From: Limnohabitans sp. B9-3
GTDB lineage: Bacteria > Pseudomonadota > Gammaproteobacteria > Burkholderiales > Burkholderiaceae_C
Length of the DNA stretch: 46,168 nt
Direction of reading: 5' to 3'
NCBI RefSeq assembly: GCF_002778325.1
Contig: NZ_NESI01000013.1
Coordinates: forward strand, 1 to 46,168
Position numbers and translations under genes: made by a program
Shown: piece after piece, positions 1 to 7,168 of the stretch
How positions within the stretch are numbered: the first letter of the stretch is position 1
Layout of the letters: each line of letters begins with the position of its first letter
The notes under the pieces: model-generated
Databases searched by the model: none
Seen by the model: the letters and a program-made list of their open reading frames with translations, nothing else
What the model was told of the DNA's origin: nothing

Positions 1-127
1 CGCCAAGAAGTGGACGATGCCGGTGCAAAACTGGAAGCCCGTGCTGAACCGATTTACGATCCAGTTTGAGGGAAGGATGCCGACGAATTAACACTCGCTC
101 CGTTTACACAAAATTCGGGACACCCTC
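1..127 (+). mobile_element. Right end of an IS256-family insertion sequence (partial)
   Basis: The window opens inside an insertion sequence. Its transposase stop codon lies at 89-91. About 10 bases later comes a segment at 103-127, beginning TTTACACAAAATTCGGGACA, that resembles the terminal inverted repeat of IS256/IS1113-like elements. The boundary at about 127 is set by the neighbouring mobB reading frame, which matches MobB up to that point and then reads into the repeat. The left end and any target-site duplication lie outside the window. The family assignment rests on the transposase C-terminus and the style of the repeat. Confidence 0.8.
2..91 (+). CDS. IS256 (mutator-type) transposase, last 29 residues only
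   Basis: The frame reads AKKWTMPVQNWKPVLNRFTI and continues to a TAA stop at 89-91. The pattern of KWTMP, then NW, then a hydrophobic N-F-x-I and a final acidic/aromatic R segment is the usual C-terminal end of IS256-family DDE transposases. The catalytic residues lie upstream of the window, so activity cannot be judged. No start codon is visible, and the feature runs off the left edge. Confidence 0.75.
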   Translation, partial: AKKWTMPVQNWKPVLNRFTIQFEGRMPTN

Positions 128-427
128 TTCAATTAGCACCAAATCACACGCTTGCAACTTGTCCAGTAATTGATGCAGAGGTGGTTCATTGTCTTCGCTC
201 AGTTCGTGCATCAACACCCATCTGCGTCGACCCATAACCAATACTTCTTGGCATCCTGTTTCGCGCAGTCGATAAGAGTCCTTACCTGGTCGGTCAATGT
301 CCAAATCTTTGTGGCTGTGCTTGATCACCGACACAACCATCCCTCTGGCTTTCAGTTCCGGAACAAGATGCTCCAGCAATGTGGTTTTGCCCATTCCGGA
401 ATGTCCTGCAATGCCAAATACACGCAT
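104..427 (-). pseudogene. mobB: mobB, truncated by the insertion sequence
   Basis: MobB is a P-loop GTP-binding protein that assists MobA in adding GMP to molybdopterin, giving the MGD cofactor. The first 100 or so residues match it well: a Walker A motif GHSGMGKTT at residues 8-16, a KHSHKDLDIDRPGKDS segment, and RRRWVLM. The frame then reaches DLVLIEE, where normal MobB continues with EGFK and about 60-70 more residues. Here it runs into the IS terminal repeat, gains GVPNFV and stops at 104-106. The conserved C-terminal part is therefore lost and the product is probably non-functional. The gene starts 1 bp after the stop of the TetR gene, so both were once one transcription unit. MobB is dispensable for MGD synthesis in E. 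coli, so its loss need not inactivate the neighbouring molybdoenzyme. Confidence 0.88.
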
Positions 428-428
428 C

Positions 429-1016
429 TCAACTCCGTTTTACTGGGTGCAAAGGCTTGTCTTGGCCAATGATCTTTTCACCTGCTTGGAGAACCGCGTT
501 CAAAAGTTCGCTTTGGAGCTCCTCGCTGCACATGGCGCGTGCAAGCATGACGGCACCCACGTTTTGCGCCATGATGTTCCAAGCCGAATTTGCATCTCCT
601 GTGAGAGCCGTCACATTGGCGTGAACGGCTTGTACGCCCCGCTCAAAAGCCAATTTGACCGCGTCGTTAGCGCGTCCAATCTCTGGTGTCAAGGACGGTA
701 ACGGACAACCGGCGCCTGCGTTACGCACATGCGCCAAACTCAGGTAACCCGCTAGGGCACGTGATACCTGCACCTGATCCGTTGAATCTACCGAGGCATA
801 CATGTCTGCAGTGCGCTTCAGTTCTGCTTCGATGATGTTGATGAACAAATCCGACTTGCCCTTGAAGTGCTTGTACAAAGAGCCGGTTGTAACGCCCGCA
901 GCAGCGGCAAGATCTGTCAAGCCACTGGCATTGAAACCATTCTGCTTTGCATGTTGTCCGCTTGCATTGAGCAGCTTCTCTCTTGCTTGTTCTTTGTAAT
1001 CAGCGTTGTACCGCAT
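429..1016 (-). CDS. TetR/AcrR-family transcriptional regulator
   Basis: A 195-residue protein with a TetR N-terminal helix-turn-helix at about residues 28-57 (LTDLAAAAGVTTGSLYKHF, then KGKSDLF). The remainder is an alpha-helical ligand-binding domain of the TetR_C type with a GCPLPSLTPEIGR segment. Such proteins bind short palindromes as dimers and release DNA on ligand binding. It is divergent from the molybdoenzyme gene across a 103-bp gap that holds a promoter-like element overlapped by an inverted repeat. Repression of the molybdoenzyme-ferredoxin operon, and of itself, is therefore the likely role. It is followed immediately by truncated mobB. The ligand is unknown. Confidence 0.88.
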   Translation of the reverse strand: MRYNADYKEQAREKLLNASGQHAKQNGFNASGLTDLAAAAGVTTGSLYKHFKGKSDLFINIIEAELKRTADMYASVDSTDQVQVSRALAGYLSLAHVRNAGAGCPLPSLTPEIGRANDAVKLAFERGVQAVHANVTALTGDANSAWNIMAQNVGAVMLARAMCSEELQSELLNAVLQAGEKIIGQDKPLHPVKRS

Positions 1017-1038
1017 AAGAATTTTCTAAAAAATTGAT

Positions 1039-1082
1039 TTGACATTTTTTGATCGATTGACTTAGGATAACAGGCATTATCC
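1039..1082 (+). promoter_or_regulatory. Candidate promoter and TetR operator of the molybdoenzyme operon
   Basis: A consensus -35 box TTGACA at 1039-1044 is followed after 18 bp by TAGGAT at 1063-1068, a fair -10 box. Overlapping the -10 and probable start point is a perfect inverted repeat GGATAA-CAGGCA-TTATCC at 1065-1082. An operator across the -10 box of the divergent gene is typical of TetR-family repression. The assignment to this regulator is inferred from position only. Confidence 0.5.
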
Positions 1083-1119
1083 AATTAATCAACCGCCATT
1101 GATCTAGGAACACATCGCC

Positions 1120-3426
1120 ATGGACACTGCTGAGACAGAAGGCTGGAAAAAATCCGCGTGCATCATTTGCTCGATCAACTGCGGCTTGGAAATCAAGACG
1201 GAAGATGGGCGAATCACAAAGATCAAGGGTGACAAGGACAACCCTGTTTCTCAAGGCTACATCTGCGAGAAGTCGCAGCGAATGGACTTCTACCAAAACG
1301 GCGCGGACCGGATTGATTCACCAAAACGCCGCAAACCCGATGGCACCTACGAGAACATCGATTGGGACACCGCCATTCGCGAAATTGCTGAAAAGCTCAA
1401 AGCCATCAAACAGCAACATGGTGGTGACAGCATTCTTTATTACGGTGGCGGAAGTCAAGGCAATCATCTGGGCGGAACATACGCAGACAGCACCATCAAA
1501 GCACTGGGTATTCAGTACAGATCCAACGCACTGGCACAAGAAAAGACGGGGGAAGGCTGGGTGCAAGGCAAGATGGCTGGGGCACCAGTGCATGGTGACT
1601 TTGAACACTGCGAAGTCGCAGTTTTTCTTGGAAAAAATCCTTGGCAATCGCATGGCTTTGCACGCACACGCGTCATTCTGCGAGAGATTCAGAACGATCC
1701 GAACCGCGCCATGATCGTGATTGACCCAAGGCGCAGCGAGACCGCCAAAATGGCGGACTTCCACTTGGCCGTCAAGCCGGGAACAGACGCCTGGTGTCTG
1801 TCCGCTTTGTCCGCCATCCTGGTCCAAGAAAATTTGGTAGCCAAAACCTGGCTGGATGAGCACACTACCGGCTATGCAGCCGTTGAAGCTGCCATGACAA
1901 AGATCAACGTCGCAGAGTACGCAAAGATTTGCGGCGTGGATGAATCACTGCTTCGGTCTGCAGCGCGTCGCATTGCCAGTGCCAAAAGCGTGTCGATGAT
2001 TGAAGATCTGGGTGTGCAAATGAGTTTGCATTCGACACTCAACAGCTATCTGAATCGGTTGGTCTGGCTGCTGACGGGCAATTATGCGAAGAAGGGGGCT
2101 AACAACGCTTTTGCGCCTTTCCTCAACCTCTCGAACTCCACTCGAAGCACATCTAAAAATTCGAACTCGGGCAAGTCATCGGCGCCACGAAAGTGGACGC
2201 ATAGCCCAGTCACCAACTCCAAGGTGATCATGGGTTTGATTCCGTGCAACGTTATTCCAGACGAAATACTGACAGATCACCCGAAGCGCTTTCGGGCGAT
2301 GTTCATCGAAAGTGCCAATCCTGTTCACTCATTGGCGGACAGTCAGCGCATGCGGCAATCGCTTCGCGCACTGGAGTGCAGCGTTGTTATCGATGTGGCC
2401 ATGACAGAAACCGCACGGCAGGCCGACTATGTGCTGCCAGCCAGCAGCCAATTTGAAAAAGCCGAGGCGACGTTTTTTAATTTGGAGTTTCCACGCAACG
2501 GCTTTCATTTGCGTCATCCTCATTTTCCTCCTCGACCTGGCACGCTGACAGAGGCAGAAATCCATGCGCGTCTGCTGGAGGCGATGGGAGAGTTGGACGA
2601 AACCAATTACAGCTTTTTACGCGGTGCAGCACGCCTGGGACGCACGGCGTTTGGCCTGTCGTTTGCCTGGAAATCTACGCGCGACAAAAAGGTGGCGCGA
2701 TATGCACCTGTTGTGCTGTACCGCACTTTGGGGCCTAGCCTGCCAGCCAACTTGGCTCCTGCGGCCACTCTGTGGGGAATCAGTCAGATTTACGTCCGCA
2801 CGCAAGCTGCAGCCGCAAAGGGGGCTGGGTTTGGAGGCCAGCCATTGATAGCAGGTAATCGTCTGTTTGAGGCCATATTGAACAGCCCATCGGGTGTCAT
2901 CTTTGGTGTTAGCCAATACAGCGACAGCTGGGACGCAGTGAAATTGCCCGATCACAAAATCAACCTGAATATCAAAGAGATGCTGGACGAGTTGGCAACG
3001 ATTGACAGCAAACTGCCACACCACAGACCAGACTACCCCTTCATCTTGTGCGCCGGTGAACGCCGGGCGGAGACAAGCCAAACATCCATTCGAAATCCGG
3101 AATGGATGAAGAAGGGCGACTTCAGCGTCATGCGCATTCACCCCGAAGACGCCGCCATATTGGGATGCGATGAGGGTGACTGGGTTCAGCTCAAAACGCC
3201 CCGTGGTACTGCTAAAGCGCCCATTGAGTTATCGGACGAATTACAGCGGGGCTATGTCTCCATGCCCAATGGGCACGGTTTGGATTACCCCGATGCCGAT
3301 GGCACGTTGACCCGCAGAGGTGTCTCAGTGAACGAACTCACCAACACGGCTGACCGCGACCCCTTTGCCGGAACACCTTGGCACAAGTATGTGCCTGTTC
3401 ATTTAGAACGACTTTTTCAAAACTAA
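1120..3426 (+). CDS. Molybdopterin (bis-MGD) oxidoreductase, formate dehydrogenase/BisC-like
   Basis: A 768-residue enzyme of the DMSO-reductase superfamily. It has an N-terminal [4Fe-4S] domain with C14-x2-C17-x3-C21-x27-C49, followed by the MGD-binding core (VIDPRRSETAKMADFHLAVKPGTD region) and a C-terminal molydop-binding domain (MRIHPEDAAILG, then GDWVQLKTPRG and MPNGHG). There is no twin-arginine signal, so it is probably cytoplasmic. In the region where the metal ligand usually sits (about residues 135-155, NALAQEKTGEGWVQGKMAG) I see no Cys, Sec or Ser, so the substrate class cannot be assigned. The start is supported by AGGA at 1106-1109. A ferredoxin gene follows after 18 bp and is the obvious electron partner. 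A TetR gene and truncated mobB diverge upstream. The substrate is unknown. Confidence 0.9.
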   Translation: MDTAETEGWKKSACIICSINCGLEIKTEDGRITKIKGDKDNPVSQGYICEKSQRMDFYQNGADRIDSPKRRKPDGTYENIDWDTAIREIAEKLKAIKQQHGGDSILYYGGGSQGNHLGGTYADSTIKALGIQYRSNALAQEKTGEGWVQGKMAGAPVHGDFEHCEVAVFLGKNPWQSHGFARTRVILREIQNDPNRAMIVIDPRRSETAKMADFHLAVKPGTDAWCLSALSAILVQENLVAKTWLDEHTTGYAAVEAAMTKINVAEYAKICGVDESLLRSAARRIASAKSVSMIEDLGVQMSLHSTLNSYLNRLVWLLTGNYAKKGANNAFAPFLNLSNSTRSTSKNSNSGKSSAPRKWTHSPVTNSKVIMGLIPCNVIPDEILTDHPKRFRAMFIESANPVHSLADSQRMRQSLRALECSVVIDVAMTETARQADYVLPASSQFEKAEATFFNLEFPRNGFHLRHPHFPPRPGTLTEAEIHARLLEAMGELDETNYSFLRGAARLGRTAFGLSFAWKSTRDKKVARYAPVVLYRTLGPSLPANLAPAATLWGISQIYVRTQAAAAKGAGFGGQPLIAGNRLFEAILNSPSGVIFGVSQYSDSWDAVKLPDHKINLNIKEMLDELATIDSKLPHHRPDYPFILCAGERRAETSQTSIRNPEWMKKGDFSVMRIHPEDAAILGCDEGDWVQLKTPRGTAKAPIELSDELQRGYVSMPNGHGLDYPDADGTLTRRGVSVNELTNTADRDPFAGTPWHKYVPVHLERLFQN

Positions 3427-3444
3427 GAGAGTGCCGAGGACGCC

Positions 3445-3774
3445 ATGACCCATGTTGTGACAGAGACCTGCATCCAATGCAAATACACCGACTGTGTGGA
3501 TGTTTGCCCAGTGGATTGCTTTGTAGAAGGCCCCAATTTCTTGGCCATCGATCCTGACGGATGTATCGATTGCGCAGTTTGCATACCTGAATGTCCAGTC
3601 AACGCAATCTATGCGGAGGAAGATCTTCCCAACGACCAACGGCACATGACGGCTATCAATGCGGAGCTTTACCTGCACCCTGGTTGGAAAACCATCACGA
3701 AGCGAAAGAGTCCACTTCCTGATGCTGAGGCTTGGAAAGATCGCAAGGGGAAGCTCTCGGTGCTTCAACGCTAA
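3445..3774 (+). CDS. fdxA: 7Fe ferredoxin ([3Fe-4S][4Fe-4S]), FdxA type
   Basis: A 109-residue ferredoxin whose cysteine spacing matches Azotobacter ferredoxin I shifted by one residue. C9, C17 and C50 would bind the [3Fe-4S] cluster; C21, C40, C43 and C46 the [4Fe-4S] cluster; C12 and C25 would be free. The C-terminal extension (HPGWKTITKRKSPLPDAEAW) is also typical of this long type. It lies 18 bp after the molybdoenzyme gene on the same strand and so is probably co-transcribed as its electron carrier. This may be a dedicated copy rather than the housekeeping one, which cannot be told from one window. Confidence 0.92.
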   Translation: MTHVVTETCIQCKYTDCVDVCPVDCFVEGPNFLAIDPDGCIDCAVCIPECPVNAIYAEEDLPNDQRHMTAINAELYLHPGWKTITKRKSPLPDAEAWKDRKGKLSVLQR

Positions 3775-3910
3775 GAAAAGTCGGCCATATGTCGATGTTG
3801 ATTTCTGTTGTTTAAAAAATAGCTATGAATGTGTCCCTGATCATCGAGATGGCCCAAGAGATCAGAGCTTTGATCGGAGCGCTCAAGTTTTCCAAGCTGC
3901 CGCCGATACC

Positions 3911-3936
3911 CAACACATGGTTGTTTCCATGTGTTG
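3911..3936 (+). promoter_or_regulatory. Perfect 10-bp hairpin just before the adhesin-E-like gene
   Basis: CAACACATGG (3911-3920) and CCATGTGTTG (3927-3936) are exact reverse complements around a 6-nt loop. The element ends 8 bases before the ATG at 3945, and the only Shine-Dalgarno-like bases (TTGAG, 3934-3938) start inside its 3' arm. No T-tract follows, so a simple terminator is unlikely. It could be an operator or an mRNA structure affecting translation. Confidence 0.5.
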
Positions 3937-3944
3937 AGTCCACG

Positions 3945-4376
3945 ATGCGTATTTTTCATTTCCTGTCGGTTTGTCTTTTCGCTAACTCGCTGTTGCTGAG
4001 CGCCGGCACTGCCTCTGCCCAATGGAGTGAGTTGCTGAAAGACGAAGACACGTCTTATTACTATGACAAAGCAGCGGTGATGCCCGCCCATGTGTCGCGC
4101 TACGCTTGGGTGCTGACCGATTTGCCCAAGAACGACAAAACCCCCAACGGCGAAAGCTACAAGTCGATGATGATGCGCGTGCGCATGTATTGCAAAACCG
4201 ACATGGTGGTGCGCCTGTCGGTGAGCTATTTTGAAAAAGCCATGGGCAAAGGCAAAGAAGTCGCGGCCGATGACCTTCAAGAATGGCGCAACCGCGAAGC
4301 GCCGATTCGTCCCAATACCTACATGGCAGCGCTGAAGAAAGAAGTGTGTTCGGCGAGCGGTAAGCCAGCGGCTTGA
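3945..4376 (+). CDS. Small secreted protein, surface-adhesin-E-like
   Basis: A 143-residue protein with a clear Sec signal peptide: MRIF, a hydrophobic run (LSVCLFANSLLLSAG), then TASAQ with probable cleavage after ASA at about residue 25. The mature part begins with W and has a YYYDKAAV segment, RYAWVLTDLPK, and two cysteines (MYCK and EVCS) that could form a disulfide. This layout resembles the Haemophilus surface-adhesin protein E family of small periplasmic or surface proteins with variable function. An upstream in-frame ATG at 3825 would bury the signal peptide, so 3945 was chosen. A strong terminator follows. The family call is by pattern only and the function is unproven. Confidence 0.65.
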   Translation: MRIFHFLSVCLFANSLLLSAGTASAQWSELLKDEDTSYYYDKAAVMPAHVSRYAWVLTDLPKNDKTPNGESYKSMMMRVRMYCKTDMVVRLSVSYFEKAMGKGKEVAADDLQEWRNREAPIRPNTYMAALKKEVCSASGKPAA

Positions 4377-4421
4377 GGCAAACCTATCTGCAGCTGATCC
4401 AGCTTTTATTTTTTTGAATCT

Positions 4422-4453
4422 GCCGCGTCACTTTGTGAGCGCGGCTTTTTTTT
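4422..4453 (+). terminator. Rho-independent terminator after the adhesin-E-like gene
   Basis: A GC-rich stem GCCGCGTCAC (4422-4431) pairs with GTGAGCGCGGC (4435-4445), with one bulged base and a 3-nt loop. Eight T residues (4446-4453) follow directly. It lies 45 bp after the stop codon at 4376 and before comEC. Confidence 0.88.
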
Positions 4454-4505
4454 GCGTGCGGGTACACCACTAAATTGCCTGATCCTCACCAACTTTGGGT
4501 CTTGC

Positions 4506-7127
4506 ATGCACCGTTCTCTGAATCGCGTCACGCCTGTGTGCTTGGGATGGCTGGCGGGCACGGCTTTGCAGTTGCAAGAGGCGACGCTGTTACCGGTTTG
4601 GGCTTATGCAGGTTTAGCTGGTGCTGCTTTGATGGGGTTGGTTTGGGTGCTCGCACGACGTGAGCCTGCGTTTTCAAATGCATGGACACACCGCTCGTCA
4701 GCGGCGCGTGCCTGGCACGAGCTTGGTCACGCGATCAGCTGGGCACTGCTGGCGCTGACGCTTGCCTTTGCCCAAACCGGCTGGCGCGCACACCAATATT
4801 TAGAAGGCAGCTTGAACCCCGAGCTAGAGGGCCGATCGATTCAGTTAGAGGGCGTGGTCGCCAGTTTGCCGCAGCGCACCGATGACAGTGTGCGGTTTCG
4901 GTTGGAGGTGCTGGCCATGGATGCCGTCCTGAAAGCAATGCCACCCGGAGTGCGCAACGAGATCGCTGATCCTCAAGTGGCTTCGGCTTTGTTGCCTCGT
5001 TTTGTCTGGCTAGGCTGGTACGGCGGCCGTACTTGGGGGCAAGGCGCTGCCAACCAAGCCGAGCCGCCGCCCGAAGTGAGGGCTGGCGACCGTTGGCGCT
5101 TGACGGTACGGCTCAAAGCGCCGCATGGGCACATCAACCCGCATGGGTTTGACCATGAGTTGTGGCTGTGGGAGCAAGGTTTGCAGGCCACGGGTTATGT
5201 GCGTCACGGCGCCAAGGATGTGCCGCCTGAGTGGCTGGGCTCAAGTTGGCAATATCCCGTGGCGCGGCTGCGTCAGGCAGTCCGTGCGCGGGTAGAAGCC
5301 CACGTGCAAGACCGAGCCATGGCAGGCGTGGTGTCGGCCTTGCTGCTGGGTGACCAAGCCGCCATAGAGCGTGCCGATTGGGATGTGTTCAGGGCCACAG
5401 GCGTGGCGCATTTGATGGCGATTTCGGGGCTGCACATCACCGGCATGGCTTGGTTGGCCGCAGCTTGCATGGGGTGGCTGTGGCGGCGTAGCGATGCTTG
5501 GTCGCCGCGCAGACCTTGGAGCTTGTGGCTGCCTGCGCCTCACGCGGCCCAGGTGTGTGGCGTGTTGATTGCGCTGATGTATGCCGTGTTCACCGGCTGG
5601 GGCGTGCCGGCGCAGCGCACAGTATGGATGCTGGCTGTGGTGGCGTTGTTGCGCTGGCAGGGGTTGCGTTGGCCTTGGCCCTCGGTGTGGTTGTTGGTCT
5701 GCGCCGTGGTGCTGGCGCTGGACCCGTGGGCGTTGTTGCAAGCGGGGTTTTGGCTGAGCTTTGTGGCAGTGGGTATTTTGTTTGCCTCGGGCAGTTCCGA
5801 TGCGCCCACGCGTTTTACCGAGGGTGACTTGCCAGCGTCCGTTCGCGGGCATTGGCTTCGAGCTTGGCGCGCTGCTCAGCGCATGGGGCGTGAGCAGTGG
5901 TTGATGAGCGTGTGTTTGGCACCTCTGTGCTTGCTGCTGTTCCATCAGGTGTCGCTGGTTGGGTTGTTCGCTAATTTGTTGGCCGTGCCTTGGGTGACCT
6001 TGGTGGTCACGCCGCTGTGTGTGCTGGGACTGGTGTTTGCGCCCGCGTGGGGCTTAGCAGCTGACGCGTTGCAGGTGCTGCGCTGGCTGTTGGGGGAGAT
6101 GGCGAGCGTGCCTTGGGCGCAATGGTCAACACCGGCTGCGCCCATGTGGGCGAGCGCGGCCGCTTTATTAGGCATGGGGCTGTGGGCGCTGCGCGTGCCA
6201 ATCTGGATGCGTCTGCTGGGGATGGCGTTGGTCATGCCTGTGTTGAGTTGGCAAACGCCGCGTCCTGCGCATGGCACGTTCGAGTTGGTCACGGCCGACA
6301 TGGGGCAGGGCCACGCCGTGTTGCTGCGTACCGCCTCACACGCACTGCTGTATGACACCGGCCCGCGCTACTCTGCGGAGACCGATGCGGGCCAGCGGGT
6401 GTTGGTGCCCTTGCTGCGCGCGTGGGGCGAGCGCTTGGACCGCGTGGTGATCAGCCACCAAGACAGCGATCACAGCGGTGGCGCGCCTGCTGTGTTGGCC
6501 ATGCAGCCCGAGGCCGATGTGCTGACCTCCATGCCCGCGACCCACTCGATGCAGCAATTGCGCCCCATGCAGCGTTGCGAACGCGGGCAAGCTTGGGTGT
6601 GGGACGGCGTGCAATTTGAGGTGTTGCACCCTAGCGCCCAAGACTACGACCGCAAGCTCAAACCCAATGCGCTCAGTTGTGTGTTGCGGGTGAGCGCGTC
6701 TCAAATGCTGGGCATGAATGGCGCTTTGGCAAATCAAGGTGCAATGGAAGGCCAAGGCGACAGCACATCCCAAGTGGTGTCGGCTTTGTTGGTGGGCGAC
6801 ATCGAAGGCCCGCAAGAGCAATCGTTGGTGCAAAGCGGCCAAGACTTGCAAGCGGATTGGTTGCTGGTGCCGCATCACGGCAGCGCCACGTCGTCGACCA
6901 CGGCATTTTTAGAGGCCGTGCGCCCACAAGTGGCGGTGGTTCAGGCGGGTTACCGCAACCGCTTTGGCCATCCGCGCGCCGATGTGTTGGCGCGTTACGC
7001 CCCATTGGGGGTGCAAGTTGTGCAGAGTCCCCGTTGTGGTGCATCGTATTGGCACAGCGAGAACCCCAAGTTGGTGCGTTGTGAGCGAGAAAGCCAACAA
7101 CGATATTGGTTTCATCAAGTTCCGTAG
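4506..7127 (+). CDS. comEC: ComEC/Rec2 DNA-uptake channel protein
   Basis: A polytopic inner-membrane protein that moves single-stranded transforming DNA into the cytoplasm. The order is typical: an N-terminal membrane/DUF4131 part (about residues 1-200); the Competence transmembrane core starting near the conserved HLMAISGLHITG at about residue 300; several more membrane segments; and a C-terminal metallo-beta-lactamase-like domain. The latter has the signatures DMGQGHAVLL, YDTGPR and SHQDSDHSGG (about residue 650). The HxDxDH residues are present, suggesting an intact metal-binding site. The length of about 873 residues is normal for proteobacteria. The start at 4506 (MHRSLNRVTPV) was preferred over 4452, which overlaps the terminator of the previous gene. 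It indicates competence potential but does not prove it. Confidence 0.92.
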   Translation: MHRSLNRVTPVCLGWLAGTALQLQEATLLPVWAYAGLAGAALMGLVWVLARREPAFSNAWTHRSSAARAWHELGHAISWALLALTLAFAQTGWRAHQYLEGSLNPELEGRSIQLEGVVASLPQRTDDSVRFRLEVLAMDAVLKAMPPGVRNEIADPQVASALLPRFVWLGWYGGRTWGQGAANQAEPPPEVRAGDRWRLTVRLKAPHGHINPHGFDHELWLWEQGLQATGYVRHGAKDVPPEWLGSSWQYPVARLRQAVRARVEAHVQDRAMAGVVSALLLGDQAAIERADWDVFRATGVAHLMAISGLHITGMAWLAAACMGWLWRRSDAWSPRRPWSLWLPAPHAAQVCGVLIALMYAVFTGWGVPAQRTVWMLAVVALLRWQGLRWPWPSVWLLVCAVVLALDPWALLQAGFWLSFVAVGILFASGSSDAPTRFTEGDLPASVRGHWLRAWRAAQRMGREQWLMSVCLAPLCLLLFHQVSLVGLFANLLAVPWVTLVVTPLCVLGLVFAPAWGLAADALQVLRWLLGEMASVPWAQWSTPAAPMWASAAALLGMGLWALRVPIWMRLLGMALVMPVLSWQTPRPAHGTFELVTADMGQGHAVLLRTASHALLYDTGPRYSAETDAGQRVLVPLLRAWGERLDRVVISHQDSDHSGGAPAVLAMQPEADVLTSMPATHSMQQLRPMQRCERGQAWVWDGVQFEVLHPSAQDYDRKLKPNALSCVLRVSASQMLGMNGALANQGAMEGQGDSTSQVVSALLVGDIEGPQEQSLVQSGQDLQADWLLVPHHGSATSSTTAFLEAVRPQVAVVQAGYRNRFGHPRADVLARYAPLGVQVVQSPRCGASYWHSENPKLVRCERESQQRYWFHQVP

Positions 7128-7168
7128 CATGGCACCTAATTTGCTAAGGTAGAAGCAGGAGTTCCCCC

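Noticed and set aside
429..701. Plus-strand open frames (170-472, 297-701, 379-624) at the left edge as small genes
   Set aside because: They are antisense to the well-supported TetR and mobB frames and show no ribosome binding site or known domain.
3825..3944. An upstream in-frame ATG extending the adhesin-E-like gene by 40 codons
   Set aside because: It would place a signal peptide 40 residues inside the protein and run through the perfect hairpin. The ATG at 3945 gives a standard signal peptide.
5241..5945. A 234-codon minus-strand open frame inside comEC
   Set aside because: The plus frame is clearly ComEC with all family motifs. The antisense frame is rich in His/Gln/Arg/Pro, typical of GC-skewed shadow frames.
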